DNA from: Gnetum montanum | Taxonomy: Eukaryota > Streptophyta > Gnetopsida > Gnetales > Gnetaceae | DNA: 23,070 bases | Direction of reading: 5' to 3' | Assembly (NCBI GenBank): GCA_015680685.1 | Contig: MNCI01018030.1 | Span: 164,246-187,315, forward strand | Shown here: piece by piece, positions 10,286 to 20,866 of the stretch | Position numbering within the stretch: the first letter of the stretch is position 1 | Layout of the letters: every line of letters starts with the position of its first letter | Notes under the pieces: generated by a model | What the model was told of the DNA's origin: nothing | Databases searched by the model: none | The model's input: only the letters and a program-made list of their open reading frames with translations | Translations under genes and position numbers: made by a program

Positions 10286-12100
10286 TACAAACTTTTGTGC
10301 ACAAGTCTTTTATCTAAGCCTTTGGGTCCCCTTCATCCTATAAATAATAATTGGGGGGGTTGCTCTTGTTTTTGCCTTTTTGTCAAAGGAAGAAAGACTA
10401 TACTAGTTTGACGAGTGAGGGAGAGTCAGAGAGAAGAAGTGTGAGGTTGTTCCTTGGTGATTCTAGTCTATCTTTTTAGGGCTGAACATGACATTCTTGC
10501 ATGCTTGAGGAGCTTTTGTTGCTGACTAAACTCTGGGACTGGTTTTGGAAGGCTATTCCAGCTAAACTTGACCTGTGTGGAGCTGATTTATGGAACTGTA
10601 GATGCTGGTTTTTGGTGCTGCAATTATCTGGTTTTTTCAAGGATGAGGAAAACCACTCTCTGTAATGAAGGGAGAGATGAAAGGAACCAAAAAATATAAA
10701 GAAGAGAACAGGAAGAACATCTCCAAATTACCACGAAGTGTGAAAGTGCAGGTGTACTGGACTACTTCTAAAAGATGACTAGCATCAATCGATAGAAATA
10801 AAAATGAATGAATTTTTTAAATTCTTTGCAGAAAACAGAGAAAAGAAAAAATTGTTCATTTGTAAAAGAACAAAGGAAGAAGATCCAACACAAGCGAAGT
10901 AACAAACATAAATGATCCCTCTACAATATATGGAGGAGATGCGAAGACTTTCATGATAAAAAGGAGAAAATAAATAAAAGTCTAAACTGAATGCATAGCA
11001 CACTGTAGTGTCCAGATGAATATGCACACCAGTAGATGATAAAAGTCGTAAACAAATTATTTATTGATATGGTTTAATCAAGGTTACACATTGTAATTTC
11101 CAATGATCCTTACTGGGATTCATATAAATCCTTGCAGACTCAACAGTTCGAAGTTAGAGATTCCAGCAACAAAGCCAACTAGAGATCATCTCAAAGAAAG
11201 ACCGATTAAAAGTTAATTATAAGGCTAGCCTAGGATTGAAAATCAAGTCTTGGTAGCTATCAGAGCATACCCTGTGAAACATTTAACTATGCAAAAAATT
11301 ACTAAGAGAAAATGTTAGGCCATTGATGATACTTGAAAAGGGATGCCCACGCATGAGGATAGCATCGCGATGTATTAACATGTGTTTAACTCGTGTGTTG
11401 AATATTGTTTTGACGTGATATAGATCATAAGGGATTCTTTCAGGTTCCTAAGGAAAACTTATTTCTCAGAAACTTGGAGTGCCATATATTGACATGCTTG
11501 TTACGCCTGGAGTTAGCATGGATATAAGAAGAGAAACAATTAACATGGAGAACCATTGAAGGGTTTTTAGAACTTTAGTCAACTTGTATAATAATATTAG
11601 AAAGAGGTCTGCTAATGGCCAACAGTTGAAATAATAGTCGATAATGGTGTGAAAATGGGAAATCTTAGGTTTTTGAAATATTTTGAACGGGAATGGTAAA
11701 GGTGTGTATAAAAATCTAGATCTTACACACGCACAGCACGAACTCTGTGCAGAGCTAGCATAAGTATTGCATAACTATTAGATATTAATAGCACATTTGT
11801 TAAACTACCAGCAAGTTCATAGCCAAGAACGTTTCTTAAATGTTTAGTTTATGGCTGTAGTATATCACGTGTATTTCTATATAAATTCACCTATCATTTC
11901 TTTAGAAAAAAAGATTTACCAAAGGAGTCCATGGATATGCATTCTTCACTAGAGTTTATGGGAGCAAAATAAATTTAGTTTTGGGCTGAGGGGACAGAAA
12001 TTGATCATGAATGTCATCGTTGGTGTTCAAAATCATGGTTAAGTCTTCACCACAAAGAAAGTTTTGAACAGGTATGATTTGATTTGGCATTACAGTATTT
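10286..12100. other. AT-rich non-coding stretch, possibly CTL intron 1
   Basis: No convincing gene. A TATAAATA at 10339-10346 (plus) is followed by about 350 bases of less AT-rich, purine-rich sequence that could be an old promoter-leader or LTR segment. I found no coding frame, primer-binding site or polypurine tract to support that. The minus-strand open frame at 10785-11027 is hydrophobic and low in complexity and resembles nothing known. Confidence 0.4.
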
Positions 12101-12113
12101 AGTATTAGCATGA

Positions 12114-12142
12114 TACATATATATATATGTATGCATATGCAT
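12114..12142. repeat. AT-dinucleotide run
   Basis: An (AT)n tract followed by a GTATGCATATGCATG palindromic stretch. It lies about 20 bases beyond the CTL exon-1 donor, so inside the presumed intron. Microsatellite; no other role seen. Confidence 0.7.
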
Positions 12143-12159
12143 GAGGAAAAGAATTGAAC

Positions 12160-12338
12160 CTGCGGGGATCTCCTTTATTAAATGCAAAGCTGGAATTGAT
12201 GATCATGCCAACCCAAAAGGCAATAAAAGCGATAAGGAACACGATATCTCGGCACTTCTTCCTGCTGTTGTTGACTTTGATCATGTTGGAACCTCCTGTT
12301 CCTGTTCCTGTTCCTGTTCCTGTTGCAATTGGTCCCAT
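12160..12338 (-). CDS. Choline transporter-like protein (CTL/SLC44), first coding exon
   Basis: CTL proteins are multi-pass membrane proteins; plant members act in choline distribution, membrane trafficking and sieve-plate formation. This exon encodes about 59 residues: a Gly/Thr repeat (residues about 5-16), then SRKKCRDIVFLIAFIAFWVG and MIINSSFAFNKGDPRR. That matches the cytosolic RKCRD-type motif and first transmembrane helix of plant CTLs, including the NQGNP-like motif after the helix. Similarity stops exactly at an AG/GT donor (exon ends at 12160, GT at 12158-12159). The following bases would encode no CTL residues. I chose the ATG at 12338 because it gives a CTL-length N-terminus and has purine at -3 and G at +4. 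An in-frame ATG at 12497 is also open but adds an unrelated Cys/Val-rich stretch. Later exons are not in view, so this may be a gene start or an isolated exon relic. Confidence 0.8.
12295..12324 (-). repeat. Coding hexanucleotide microsatellite (GGAACA)5
   Basis: Five perfect copies of CCTGTT on the plus strand. In the CTL frame they encode alternating Thr and Gly. Copy-number change would lengthen the N-terminus by two residues per unit without a frameshift, so the tract could vary between individuals. Confidence 0.9.
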
Positions 12339-12660
12339 TCCCAATTCGATTTTCTCTCTCAAGCTCAAGCTCACACACAAATAGCACCAATAATTCACGT
12401 AATCTTCACACACACTCACACATACACGTACACATGCTGCTGTTGCGATATAATGCAACCGATCCCGATCCGCTATGGCATCCAAATTTCTTGACAAATT
12501 TTAGGAAATGCTCTGAAACGCTGCTGCTGCTGCTTTTTCTGTGGATTCTTCTTCTTCATGTCAAGTGCAATCCCGGTTTGGTTCGGGTTATTAGCTGACA
12601 AAAAGGTACACCCACTTTTGCTGTTGTACTGTATTGTGTAATATATCTATCTATCCATCT
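12339..12660 (-). promoter_or_regulatory. Putative CTL promoter and 5' leader
   Basis: On the minus strand a TATA-like ATATATTA lies at 12639-12646. It predicts a start of transcription near 12610 and a leader of about 270 bases with a (GCA)n run near 12521-12535. A TATC/TCTA tetranucleotide microsatellite (12644-12665) overlaps the TATA region. No upstream ATG-initiated frame clearly conflicts with the chosen start. Position relative to the exon is the main evidence. Confidence 0.4.
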
Positions 12661-12665
12661 ATCTA
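12644..12665. repeat. (TCTA)n tetranucleotide microsatellite
   Basis: About five units of ATCT with one interruption (CCATC). It lies beside the presumed CTL TATA box. Confidence 0.8.
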
Positions 12666-13489
12666 ACTCAACGGTTATCTTAACGGTTTAACCATGCTCA
12701 TGTGTTTTTTTTTTTTTTTAATTATTATTGCAACTTTTCCCTTTCCGTTACGGCGAACCATTTCAAGGCTCAAAATTCAGCCATTCAACGATGAGGTGTT
12801 CGGAATGCATCGTGTGTCACCAATGCAGTCCAACACTCATGCTCTTATAACTTCCACATCATGCTATGTAATACAATGCTAGGTACCTCTTTGTGTTTTT
12901 TTTTTAAATTTCTAAATACTTCAAATTTATAATTTGTTCACTTTTGGAACGTCCTATGTATGGGGAAACATTTATATATAATATATTTCGCTGGGATAAG
13001 AACAACTTTGTTGGTATAACGAAAATCACCCCTTTTATATTTTTCACATAGGCAATTCTATGTACTAAATTGTTTGCCTTTAAAATTACAAACTTTTTTT
13101 TTAATTTATTTACTTAGGTCCCATATATGATGGTTAAAACATATCTTAATAAAAGATTCAATTTTAGTGAGAAGCACTAAGTTATGGATAAAAAATTTCC
13201 CTAAAAGAAAGTTTGAAACTCATCTAATAGATTCAAGAATATGAGTGAAAATTCAATTTTAGTTTCAAAATAGTAAAAGCTCTATTTTCCTTGTTAATAT
13301 CCTCTTTTAATCCAAAATTCCTACTATGTAAACCACAAACAAACTACATAACGAAAAATGTCATAAGTGTTTGACCTTCTTGGAGTTTTAGTTTAAAACA
13401 GTAATATAAGTTTCTTTAACTTTAATAGAAGTTAGAATATTAATGGGTACAAAGAGGCACACTTTCATCATTTCTTTTCTCTATAAATT
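12666..13489. other. AT-rich spacer upstream of the CTL exon
   Basis: Contains homopolymer T runs (near 12707-12719 and 12897-12904) and no coding sequence I can support. The open frame at 12694-12882 is low in complexity and without motif. The second L1 copy starts near the end of this stretch; its exact 5' edge is not resolvable. Confidence 0.45.
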
Positions 13490-15463
13490 GGGACGTTGTT
13501 TCTATTAAGTTAGATTATGCTAAAGCTTATGATAGAATTGAATGAAATTTCATTATTTCTTGTCTCTATGTATTGGGATTTGGTGAATATTTTATTCATC
13601 TTGTTCATACCCGGCTCACTAATACTACTGCTCATGTTGCTATTAACTTTGGATTAAGTTCCTTCTCTTCTCTTTAGGAGTCAGTTTGTCAAAGTTGTCC
13701 TCTATCTCCCTATCTTTTTATTATTATTGTAGACTTTCTTTCACATAATCTGCATTATGATTTACAAAGGAATATCATCAAGGAAATTTCAATTGATGAT
13801 AAAGGTATGCAATTACATAACATGCACTTTGCAAATTATTTTTTTTTTATGATTAACAATTCTCTACAAATTTCCAATAGTCTTTTAGCTAGAGTGGAGG
13901 ATTATTGCATGTTATCTAGCTCTCATATCAATTGGCAAAAATTTGTTATTTATTGTAATAGTAATATCGATAAGGAGGTTACCCTTAATCCTTGGAAAAT
14001 TGTAAAAAAAGATTTTATCTTCAAAATGTTAGGAATTCCTTTTTCTTTTGAGCCTAAACTTACTATTTTGTGAAATTATGTTATTGATAAAATTGAAAAG
14101 AAGCTTGATAAATGAAAAGAAAAAGAAAAGAAAAGAAAAAAGCATGCCCTTGCTAGCAAAGTTTAGTTATTAAGCATATGTTTCAATCAACTCATGTTTA
14201 TTACTCCAACTGTTGGGTTAAAACTTCTTATGATAAAATTGATCATATTATCTATCAATTTCTTTGGTCTACTGAGTGATAGAAAAGGTTTTTCTAGAGT
14301 TGCTTAGGGTATTTACACTAGTAACAAGAAATATGGACTTAGCCTCATCAATTGTTATAACTAGGGTATTTCTCTTGTAGGAAAATGGATTGCAAGATGT
14401 ATTAATGGAAATTATATTTGGATGTTCATTTTAATAAACAAACTTAAGCAAGAAAAACCTAACAATGATGACAATTAGTCTTCTTTTTACTTAGGCCAAT
14501 TATATTCCTAACTCTCTAATTCTTAAATAAATTTGGAAAACATGGTGCAAGCTAAGTAAACATTGAAATTACAATCATATTTTAGTTTTAGAAGATATGC
14601 TTAAGCAAAAAAGCTCATAGTGGCTTCCTTTTAAAGAAGGAGCTTAGGCTACTAATTCTTCTAGATTATGTACCATGTGGAGCAAATTTGGTATCACTAT
14701 AGTTTCTTGTCTACATGTGCATCATAGATAAATTATAGAAAATGAAGCTTCTAGCCTTTATGGTTTTAATAGAAAGAGAAAATGAATTTTTAGTTTTGAG
14801 AATTTATTTAAAGTTAACAACAATTTGCATTAGACTTTCTTTAAATATTTTTTAAAAGGATGACAAATCTATTTTTTCTTTTAATTCCAAAATTGTTTAT
14901 GATATTATTACAAAGAATAATTTTATTCATAAAAAATTCAATAAGGTCTAAAAAATACAATCATCATGACATTTTTGGATGAGGAAAATGAAAGATATTT
15001 GGAAAGCTTCTACCTTTTCTTAAATTTGTATTCTTTATGGTGTCTTATTCACCAAAGTCTTCCTATCATCACTTGTCTTAAACATATGAGAATTGTTTCT
15101 CCTCAATGTCCTCTTTCTAGAAGTGAAAACTAATTTACTCATGTTTTTTTTAAATGTCCTATCACTCAACATGCTTAGAATTGGACATCAAGAATTTGTA
15201 ACAACTTTCAACCAAGCATTAATGAAATCATTCTAGGTGATCCTTATCTAAAACCAAAGGAGAGGCTTCTTAGGATTGGTTGTAAGGATGAAAACTTAAA
15301 AAGGCATTTCCAAAACCATTTGGCTCTTTCTTTAGACTCTCTCTTCAATGATTTGATATACTCTAAACTTTTTTAATATTATTGTTCATTTTTTTGGGGT
15401 CTGATGGCATCTCCCCCACCCTGCTCCACTCCCATCCCAAAAGAAAAAAAAAACATCCCTCCT
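13490..15463 (+). mobile_element. 5'-truncated AT-rich L1 LINE, copy 1
   Basis: A second L1 family on the plus strand. One frame from 13507 to 14073 has only two stops (TGA and TAG). It holds reverse transcriptase motif A (KLDYAKAYDRIE, from 13507), motif B (CPLSPYLFIII, from about 13696) and a ruined motif C, where the expected FADD reads FANY (about 13825-13839), so the catalytic aspartates are lost. Near 15032-15180 a zf-RVT region reads SLWCLIHQSLPI, then QCPLS and THVFFKCP. The 3' end has an A run (15444-15453) followed by CATCCCTCCT, which is shared with the other copy at 18108. Compared with that copy it lacks several hundred bases, most clearly about 350 bases near 15230. Endonuclease and ORF1 are absent. 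Confidence 0.85.
14114..14141 (+). repeat. AAAAG-rich microsatellite inside the LINE
   Basis: Repeated GAAAA/AAAAG units. The matching place in the inverted LINE copy is shorter, so the tract expanded after insertion. Confidence 0.7.
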
Positions 15464-17272
15464 ACATTTCAAGTATTAAAGCCATAAGATCTCATGAGGC
15501 TTACATGATGTTTTAGTTTACCTTTTATTATTATTGGGCTATGTTAGTTAGTACAATAGTTTGATCTTCCATTTGTTTATTACTTCCTAGGTAATCATTT
15601 CCAACATGGCCTATATATATGACAACATCTCAATTATCATAGAACAATGCTAATGGCTATTCAAGGACCATCATTGAACCTTAGATAATCAATACTAACA
15701 TAGTTTGGATTATGCAAACTAATTAATTTAAGCATTGTTCTATGTTAAAAGATCTTACCTAGATTTACTCCATAATTCAAACTAATTAATTTTATTAAAA
15801 AATTAATTCCATTCATTTTGTAAGATGGTTGATTACTTAATTTGTTTCCATAATCTATATATATATATTTAAAATCATTTCTTTTTCTTTGACTCCTCTC
15901 AAATTACATCTAGCTTTTCTCTATGAACATTGCAATAAAAAACCTCCTTAAAACCACTACTTAGATTGTCTCAAAATTTGGGTTCCTTTCTTTATACCAA
16001 CTAGGCTTCACCAATATAAAATCTAGTATTTTAATGCATTATTTTTATTTTTGAATTTGAACATCGTAGTGACAATTAATTTTTTTGATTTCCACAAATC
16101 ACATTCATATTTTGCATTTGTATATTTGATTCTTTCATGAAATTTCTACTTATGCAAATGAGAATCACATAATCTACTAGCATCTTGCATAATATAAGTT
16201 TACAATTTTGACTACATAATTCATAATAAAAACAAAGTAAGGAGTACATATTTATCGTTATCTTGCTTTATAAACATAGTCATAAAATCCTCTTTACTTC
16301 GTATTTTTACTTTTTTATATTGATCTATGTTATTGTTTTTCCTCTTAGATGATGAGATCTTATTTTCCATATTTTTATACTATACTAAATAAATTTGAAT
16401 AATTAAATTTTTAAATACTTTAGAAATATATTTTTACACTTTTCAATGTGTAAATAAATATTTTTACAAGACTAATAAAACTTTAGTAGATCAATGTATC
16501 ATGAGAAAAATGATTTTTCCAAAATGAATAAAATATCAAGAGTAAAATAATCAAACTATTGAATTAATCAATTGTCAAAGTTTAGAAAAATCCAATATAG
16601 CTAAATAAAATTTTAAAAATAAAAAGTACTCAGTAAATACTATTATAACTAATAGTACAACCTACAAGTTTCTAAGATCACAATGCATAAAACACGAAAT
16701 GATCAACATTGCTTTAGGCTCACAAGACATATGATTCAAAACAATATATTAGACTAGACATATATCACAATGTAAAATTTTATGTGGGTTTCTTACATTC
16801 TATGAGTTAAATAACAAGATTAAACTATTACTTTATGAAGGTGTACTTGTTATAGGATTTTGTTAAAGTTTTGTATATTTTGCCTCTTATTAATTAATAT
16901 CTATTCTTAGTTAGATGTCTTTTCTATTTTTAATGGTTGAATGTTGAAATCTAATTACCACTCAAAGTTTCTCTTGCTAAATGATATGTTTATTGTGAAT
17001 ATTTAAATATGCTTATTTCATTATGAATTATAGAATTATGATTATATTGTTGGAAATTAAAGTTCATAATAAGTGGTAAACTAGGTTACTTAATAGAAAT
17101 GACATGGAAGTTCATAAAGTTAAACCATGAGGAAAGATAACAACTACAATTATAGTCATAAAGATTATATAATGAAGTGATAGAAATAAAAACAAGTAGA
17201 TAATAGATTAATCAATGTTATAAAACCCAAAAAAAATGTTAATCTATTAGAGAAAACAAACATTCACGGATA
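15464..17272. other. AT-rich spacer between LINE copies
   Basis: Very AT-rich with no coding frame. A small inverted-repeat structure lies at 15638-15744, and AT-dinucleotide runs occur near 15610 and 15860. Nothing else was recognised. Confidence 0.5.
15638..15744. repeat. 107-bp segment with perfect 14-bp inverted ends (MITE-like)
   Basis: CATAGAACAATGCT at 15638-15651 is the exact reverse complement of AGCATTGTTCTATG at 15731-15744. The size suits a tiny MITE or a hairpin. No clear target-site duplication is visible outside the ends, so the identification stays open. Confidence 0.45.
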
Positions 17273-17277
17273 TATAG

Positions 17278-17975
17278 TGATGAGTGGCGAGGTACCCCTA
17301 CACTCAACCATACGAAATGAGTGTAGCACGCGCGATCCGGTCAAACTCCGCAAACTAAATGCCTACACGCCCCATGGAACACTTGGGGTTAAAGTAAGTC
17401 CGAGGTATATGATTTTTATATCTTTTATCTTTTTCTCCTATGCTATTGAGGTGAAGGGTTGAGAAAGCTAACTAACTCTAACTAAGGACTAAGTCTAAAT
17501 TAATTAGCGTCAGCATNCTAGATGCTCGTAATCAAGTCATACTCATACCGAGTCACAATGAGCAGCCGATTCCTTGATTAACCGTACACATCCTTGATTA
17601 ATCAAGTCGTACTCATACCGCATTACTAGGAAAACAATAAATAACATTAAATAAAATCCTATTCCATGCACTGCAAGGTTTATCCGGAAAGCTCGTCTTT
17701 ATTGCCGTACACAACTTGTGTTCAGGTAAAATGTTGCTCGAATAAAAATCTGTTCACTTTTGGACTCCTACTACGGGCACACAGAAAATATTCTATCTCT
17801 GGAGTGTTCAAATTGCCAGAGTTTCCCTACTTCTAGACTAGGATCTAAATAAGGGAAGTGTCGTCTCTTATTTATAGATTTGGCGGCGAACCGCGATATC
17901 GCATACGCGACATCGCAGGGGACGACGCGATATCGTGTACGCAATATCGTGGCTCATGCGAATCGCGTCTCATCA
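17278..17975 (-). mobile_element. Solo LTR, 698 bp, with perfect 5-bp TSD
   Basis: The plus strand starts TGATGAG and ends CTCATCA, a 7-bp terminal inverted repeat with TG...CA ends. TATAG flanks it on both sides (17273-17277 and 17976-17980). Read on the minus strand it has U3 dyads of CGATATCG type (17891-17950), a TATA box TATAAATA (17869-17876) and a polyadenylation signal AATAAA (17698-17703) about 165 bases downstream, so transcription is leftward. Terminal parts and the TATA-to-polyA segment match the LTR at 20578-21572; the middle differs. With a TSD and no internal sequence, this is a solo LTR left by recombination. One ambiguous base is present at 17517. Confidence 0.9.
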
Positions 17976-18107
17976 TATAGCTTCACAATTTGGTATACAA
18001 ATGCTAATATAGTTAACAGAGAAGTGATAAACACCAAAAAATAAGTTTATAAACATCATAGGACACTATAAACACATACTCATTACTATATGTTGAATAA
18101 TTAGCAA

Positions 18108-20451
18108 GGAGGGATGTTGGATTCTAAAAATGAATAATAACTAAACAAATTCAAAATACATCAGATCATTAACATAGAATAGAGTATAAAGAAAAAAGTC
18201 AATGATTTTTAGGTTTTCATACTTATAACTAATCCTAAAAAACCTCTACTATGTGGTAGGAAAAGGATTAGACCTTCCCTCATTCAAAAGCACCCTCATG
18301 GGTTTTCACTTTTTACTAAAAGGTTTCTTGTAAAGAGAAGAGGAAATTCTCTCTAAAGAAAAAGAAAAGAAACAATTGGAAATAACAAACAAATTACAAC
18401 AAAAACTTATAACTTTTCCAAATTGTGTCCAAAAAACTAAAAAGGAATTAATATTAAAAGAAATAAATTATTTATTCAGCCTTGACTACAAGCTTTTCTA
18501 CTTAAAACTATTATTAAGAAGCAACATCTTTAATAATTTGATATTTTTAACTTCTAAAGGAAGATAATAGTTATGCTCCTATTGCTAAAAAGTAGCTACA
18601 CAATGAAGCTTGCAAATAGAATAAAGAAAAAATGCTTAAAGCCCCTTCCAAATACAAAGACATGTAATAGACAAAGTAAGTGCATCTTTAAGAATGATAT
18701 TATTGATGCTTGGTTGAAAGTTGTTACAAATTCTTGATGTTTAATTTTAGGCATTTTGTACAAATAGGTACTAAAAATATGTCAAAATGAGTCTTCAATT
18801 CCACAAAGAGGACATTCCATATGTTAAAAATGAGTATCAATAATAAAAAGATCGTGATATATTAAACACCATTAAAAAAAATTGGATATGTGATAACTTT
18901 CCAAATAACTCTCATATTTCTTATCTAAAAGTGCAATCAAAATTGCATCCTTTGTGCTTGATTAAAATTACTACAAATAAGATCATTCTTGGTAATTATA
19001 GCATTTTTAACTTGAGTTAAAAGAAAAAGTAGATCTCTCATTCTTCAAAATAAATATGTGGAAAAGCTTGATGAAAACTATTATCAACTTTAAATAAATT
19101 ATTAAGATAAAAAATTGACTTTTCAAAATTTTTTCTTTGCATTCTATTTAAATCATATAGGACAAAATTCTTCTCTCATGTAACATATTTATCATCAGCA
19201 CATAAACAAGAAATTGTAGTGATTCCTAATTTGTTCTAAGTGGTGTGAAATCTAGATGAATGGGTAGCCCAATCCCATTCATTAAAAGAACCCAACATGG
19301 ACTAATTTGATTAATCATATCATCTGAAACTATAATATGACTTAGTTTCAATACTTACTAAGCATATACAATGTTTTCCAAATTTGTTTAAGCATTGAAG
19401 AACTAAGAAAAGAAATGGTTTCAAGAAAAATAAAATAATGAAGAACACAATGGAAGATCAATTGTTATCATTTTTAGGTTTTTTTATGTGACATTGAGTT
19501 CCTAGGTGTCATGGAAAATGTCAAATATATGTTATATTCAACATTATGCATATTTAACAAAATAGGAAAATTGCAAAATGAACTTAAATAATAAGGTAAT
19601 TGAGAAATGAGTAAGTGTATTTGAATGATGCTCTAAGGTTTTCTAGGATTATCTTACTTTGAATTCAATTCATTAAAAGTAATCTAGTACTACCACCATA
19701 GATAGGCCTAGACTCAACTAGAGGAGGGGGCCATGTCTCTTCATTTTTCATTTCATCTAAATCACTCACCATTGCTAGCTTTACCATTTCATGTTGGCAC
19801 AACCTCTAAGTTACTAGTATAACTACCTCAAGTCAAACTCCCAAAGGTTTTCTCAAGAGACCTGCCTATAATTACAATGTGTCCTTTAATTAACTTTTAC
19901 AATAATTACAACTCTTGATTATGAAATGATACCATTTGAAAATGAGGACATGACACCTTACGTAAGTCTATTTATAAGAAAAGTCATCTAAGCATCATCT
20001 CCATCAATGCATTTTTCAATTCATTTTACTAAGAGAAAAATACCTTGCTTATAACAATTAATGAGTTCAAGTTCTTCATCTTTCTTACTAGTAGTGCAAA
20101 TATCCCAAGAAACTCTACAAAATTTCTTACTATTTTGTGTAATAAACCATAGAAACTAGTGAATAATTACATCAATTCTAAAGCCTTATTAGCAAGGGTA
20201 AGTTTTTTCTCTTTCTATTTATCAAATTTCTTTTCAATTTTATTAATAACTTGATCCATAAAATATTCAAATTAGGCTTAAAAGAAATAGGTATCTCTAA
20301 AATTTTGAAGAAAAATTTTTTCTTAAGATTTTTCAAAGCTTAAGAGTAGCCACTCCTTAATATTACCATTATAATAAACAACAAATTTTTTCTAATTGAT
20401 ATAAGATCCTAATAACATGCAATAATCCTTCACTCTAACTAACAAAGTATT
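18108..20451 (-). mobile_element. AT-rich L1 LINE, copy 2, inverted and interrupted
   Basis: The same family as 13490-15463, on the minus strand. Shared blocks include GAGGATTATTGCATGTTAT-like sequence near 20420, AATTGAAAAGAAATTTGATAAAT near 20240, AAATTTGGAAAACAT near 19370, and an identical ATCAAGAATTTGTAACAACT near 18725. It keeps about 350 bases near 18300-18660 that the other copy has lost. About 450 bases around 19480-19950 are not alignable and may be a further insertion. The element is cut at 20451/20452, where LTR sequence begins; its 5' remainder would lie right of the LTR element, outside the window. Coding content is decayed beyond use. Confidence 0.8.
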
Positions 20452-20577
20452 TCATGAGTAGCGAGATACCCCTACACTCAACCATATGAATACGAGTGTA
20501 GCACGCACGAACTGGTCGAACTCTGCAAACTAAGTGCCTACACACCCATGGAACACTTAGGGCTAATCATTCGTTAT
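20452..20577 (-). repeat. LTR terminal fragment, 126 bp
   Basis: Begins TCATGAGTAGCGAG and matches the first 120 or so bases of the solo LTR at 17278, including the CATGGAACACTT stretch that the adjacent full LTR lacks. It therefore belongs to the solo-LTR subfamily, not to the neighbouring LTR. It abuts the interrupted LINE on its left and a complete LTR on its right, so it is best read as the end of an older LTR into which the next element inserted. Confidence 0.75.
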
Positions 20578-20866
20578 TGATGAGTGGCGAGGTACCCCTA
20601 CACTCAACCATACGAAACGAGCGCCGCACGCGTGATCTGGTCGAACTCCGCAGATGGACTAGTTGTGGCACCTAGATAGTTAGCCTTAGGTCGCAGTTCG
20701 TTGTCTTCCCATCTAGACTAGTTTTGCATATGTCACGTATGGTTTAGTCTAGATGAGGTGTATGATGTGTTCTAATTCTAACGCTACTCTTGAAGGCAGT
20801 GGAAAATAATACTAACTAAGCTAAGCTAGGAGGAAAAGGGTAAGAAAATCTAATCTAGCCTAAGTG

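Noticed and set aside
10785-11027. 80-codon hydrophobic minus-strand open frame
   Set aside because: Low-complexity Phe/Ser/Tyr-rich translation of AT-rich DNA; no homology recognised.
12339-12497. CTL translation starting at the in-frame ATG at 12497
   Set aside because: The extra 53 residues look like translated microsatellite and leader; CTL N-termini resemble the shorter form. Not excluded.
12141-12598. Plus-strand open frames over the CTL exon
   Set aside because: Antisense of the CTL exon and its microsatellites; Cys/Ser and Thr/His runs are repeat translations.
17277-17462. 61-codon open frame
   Set aside because: Lies inside the solo LTR on the strand opposite to its transcription; no motif.
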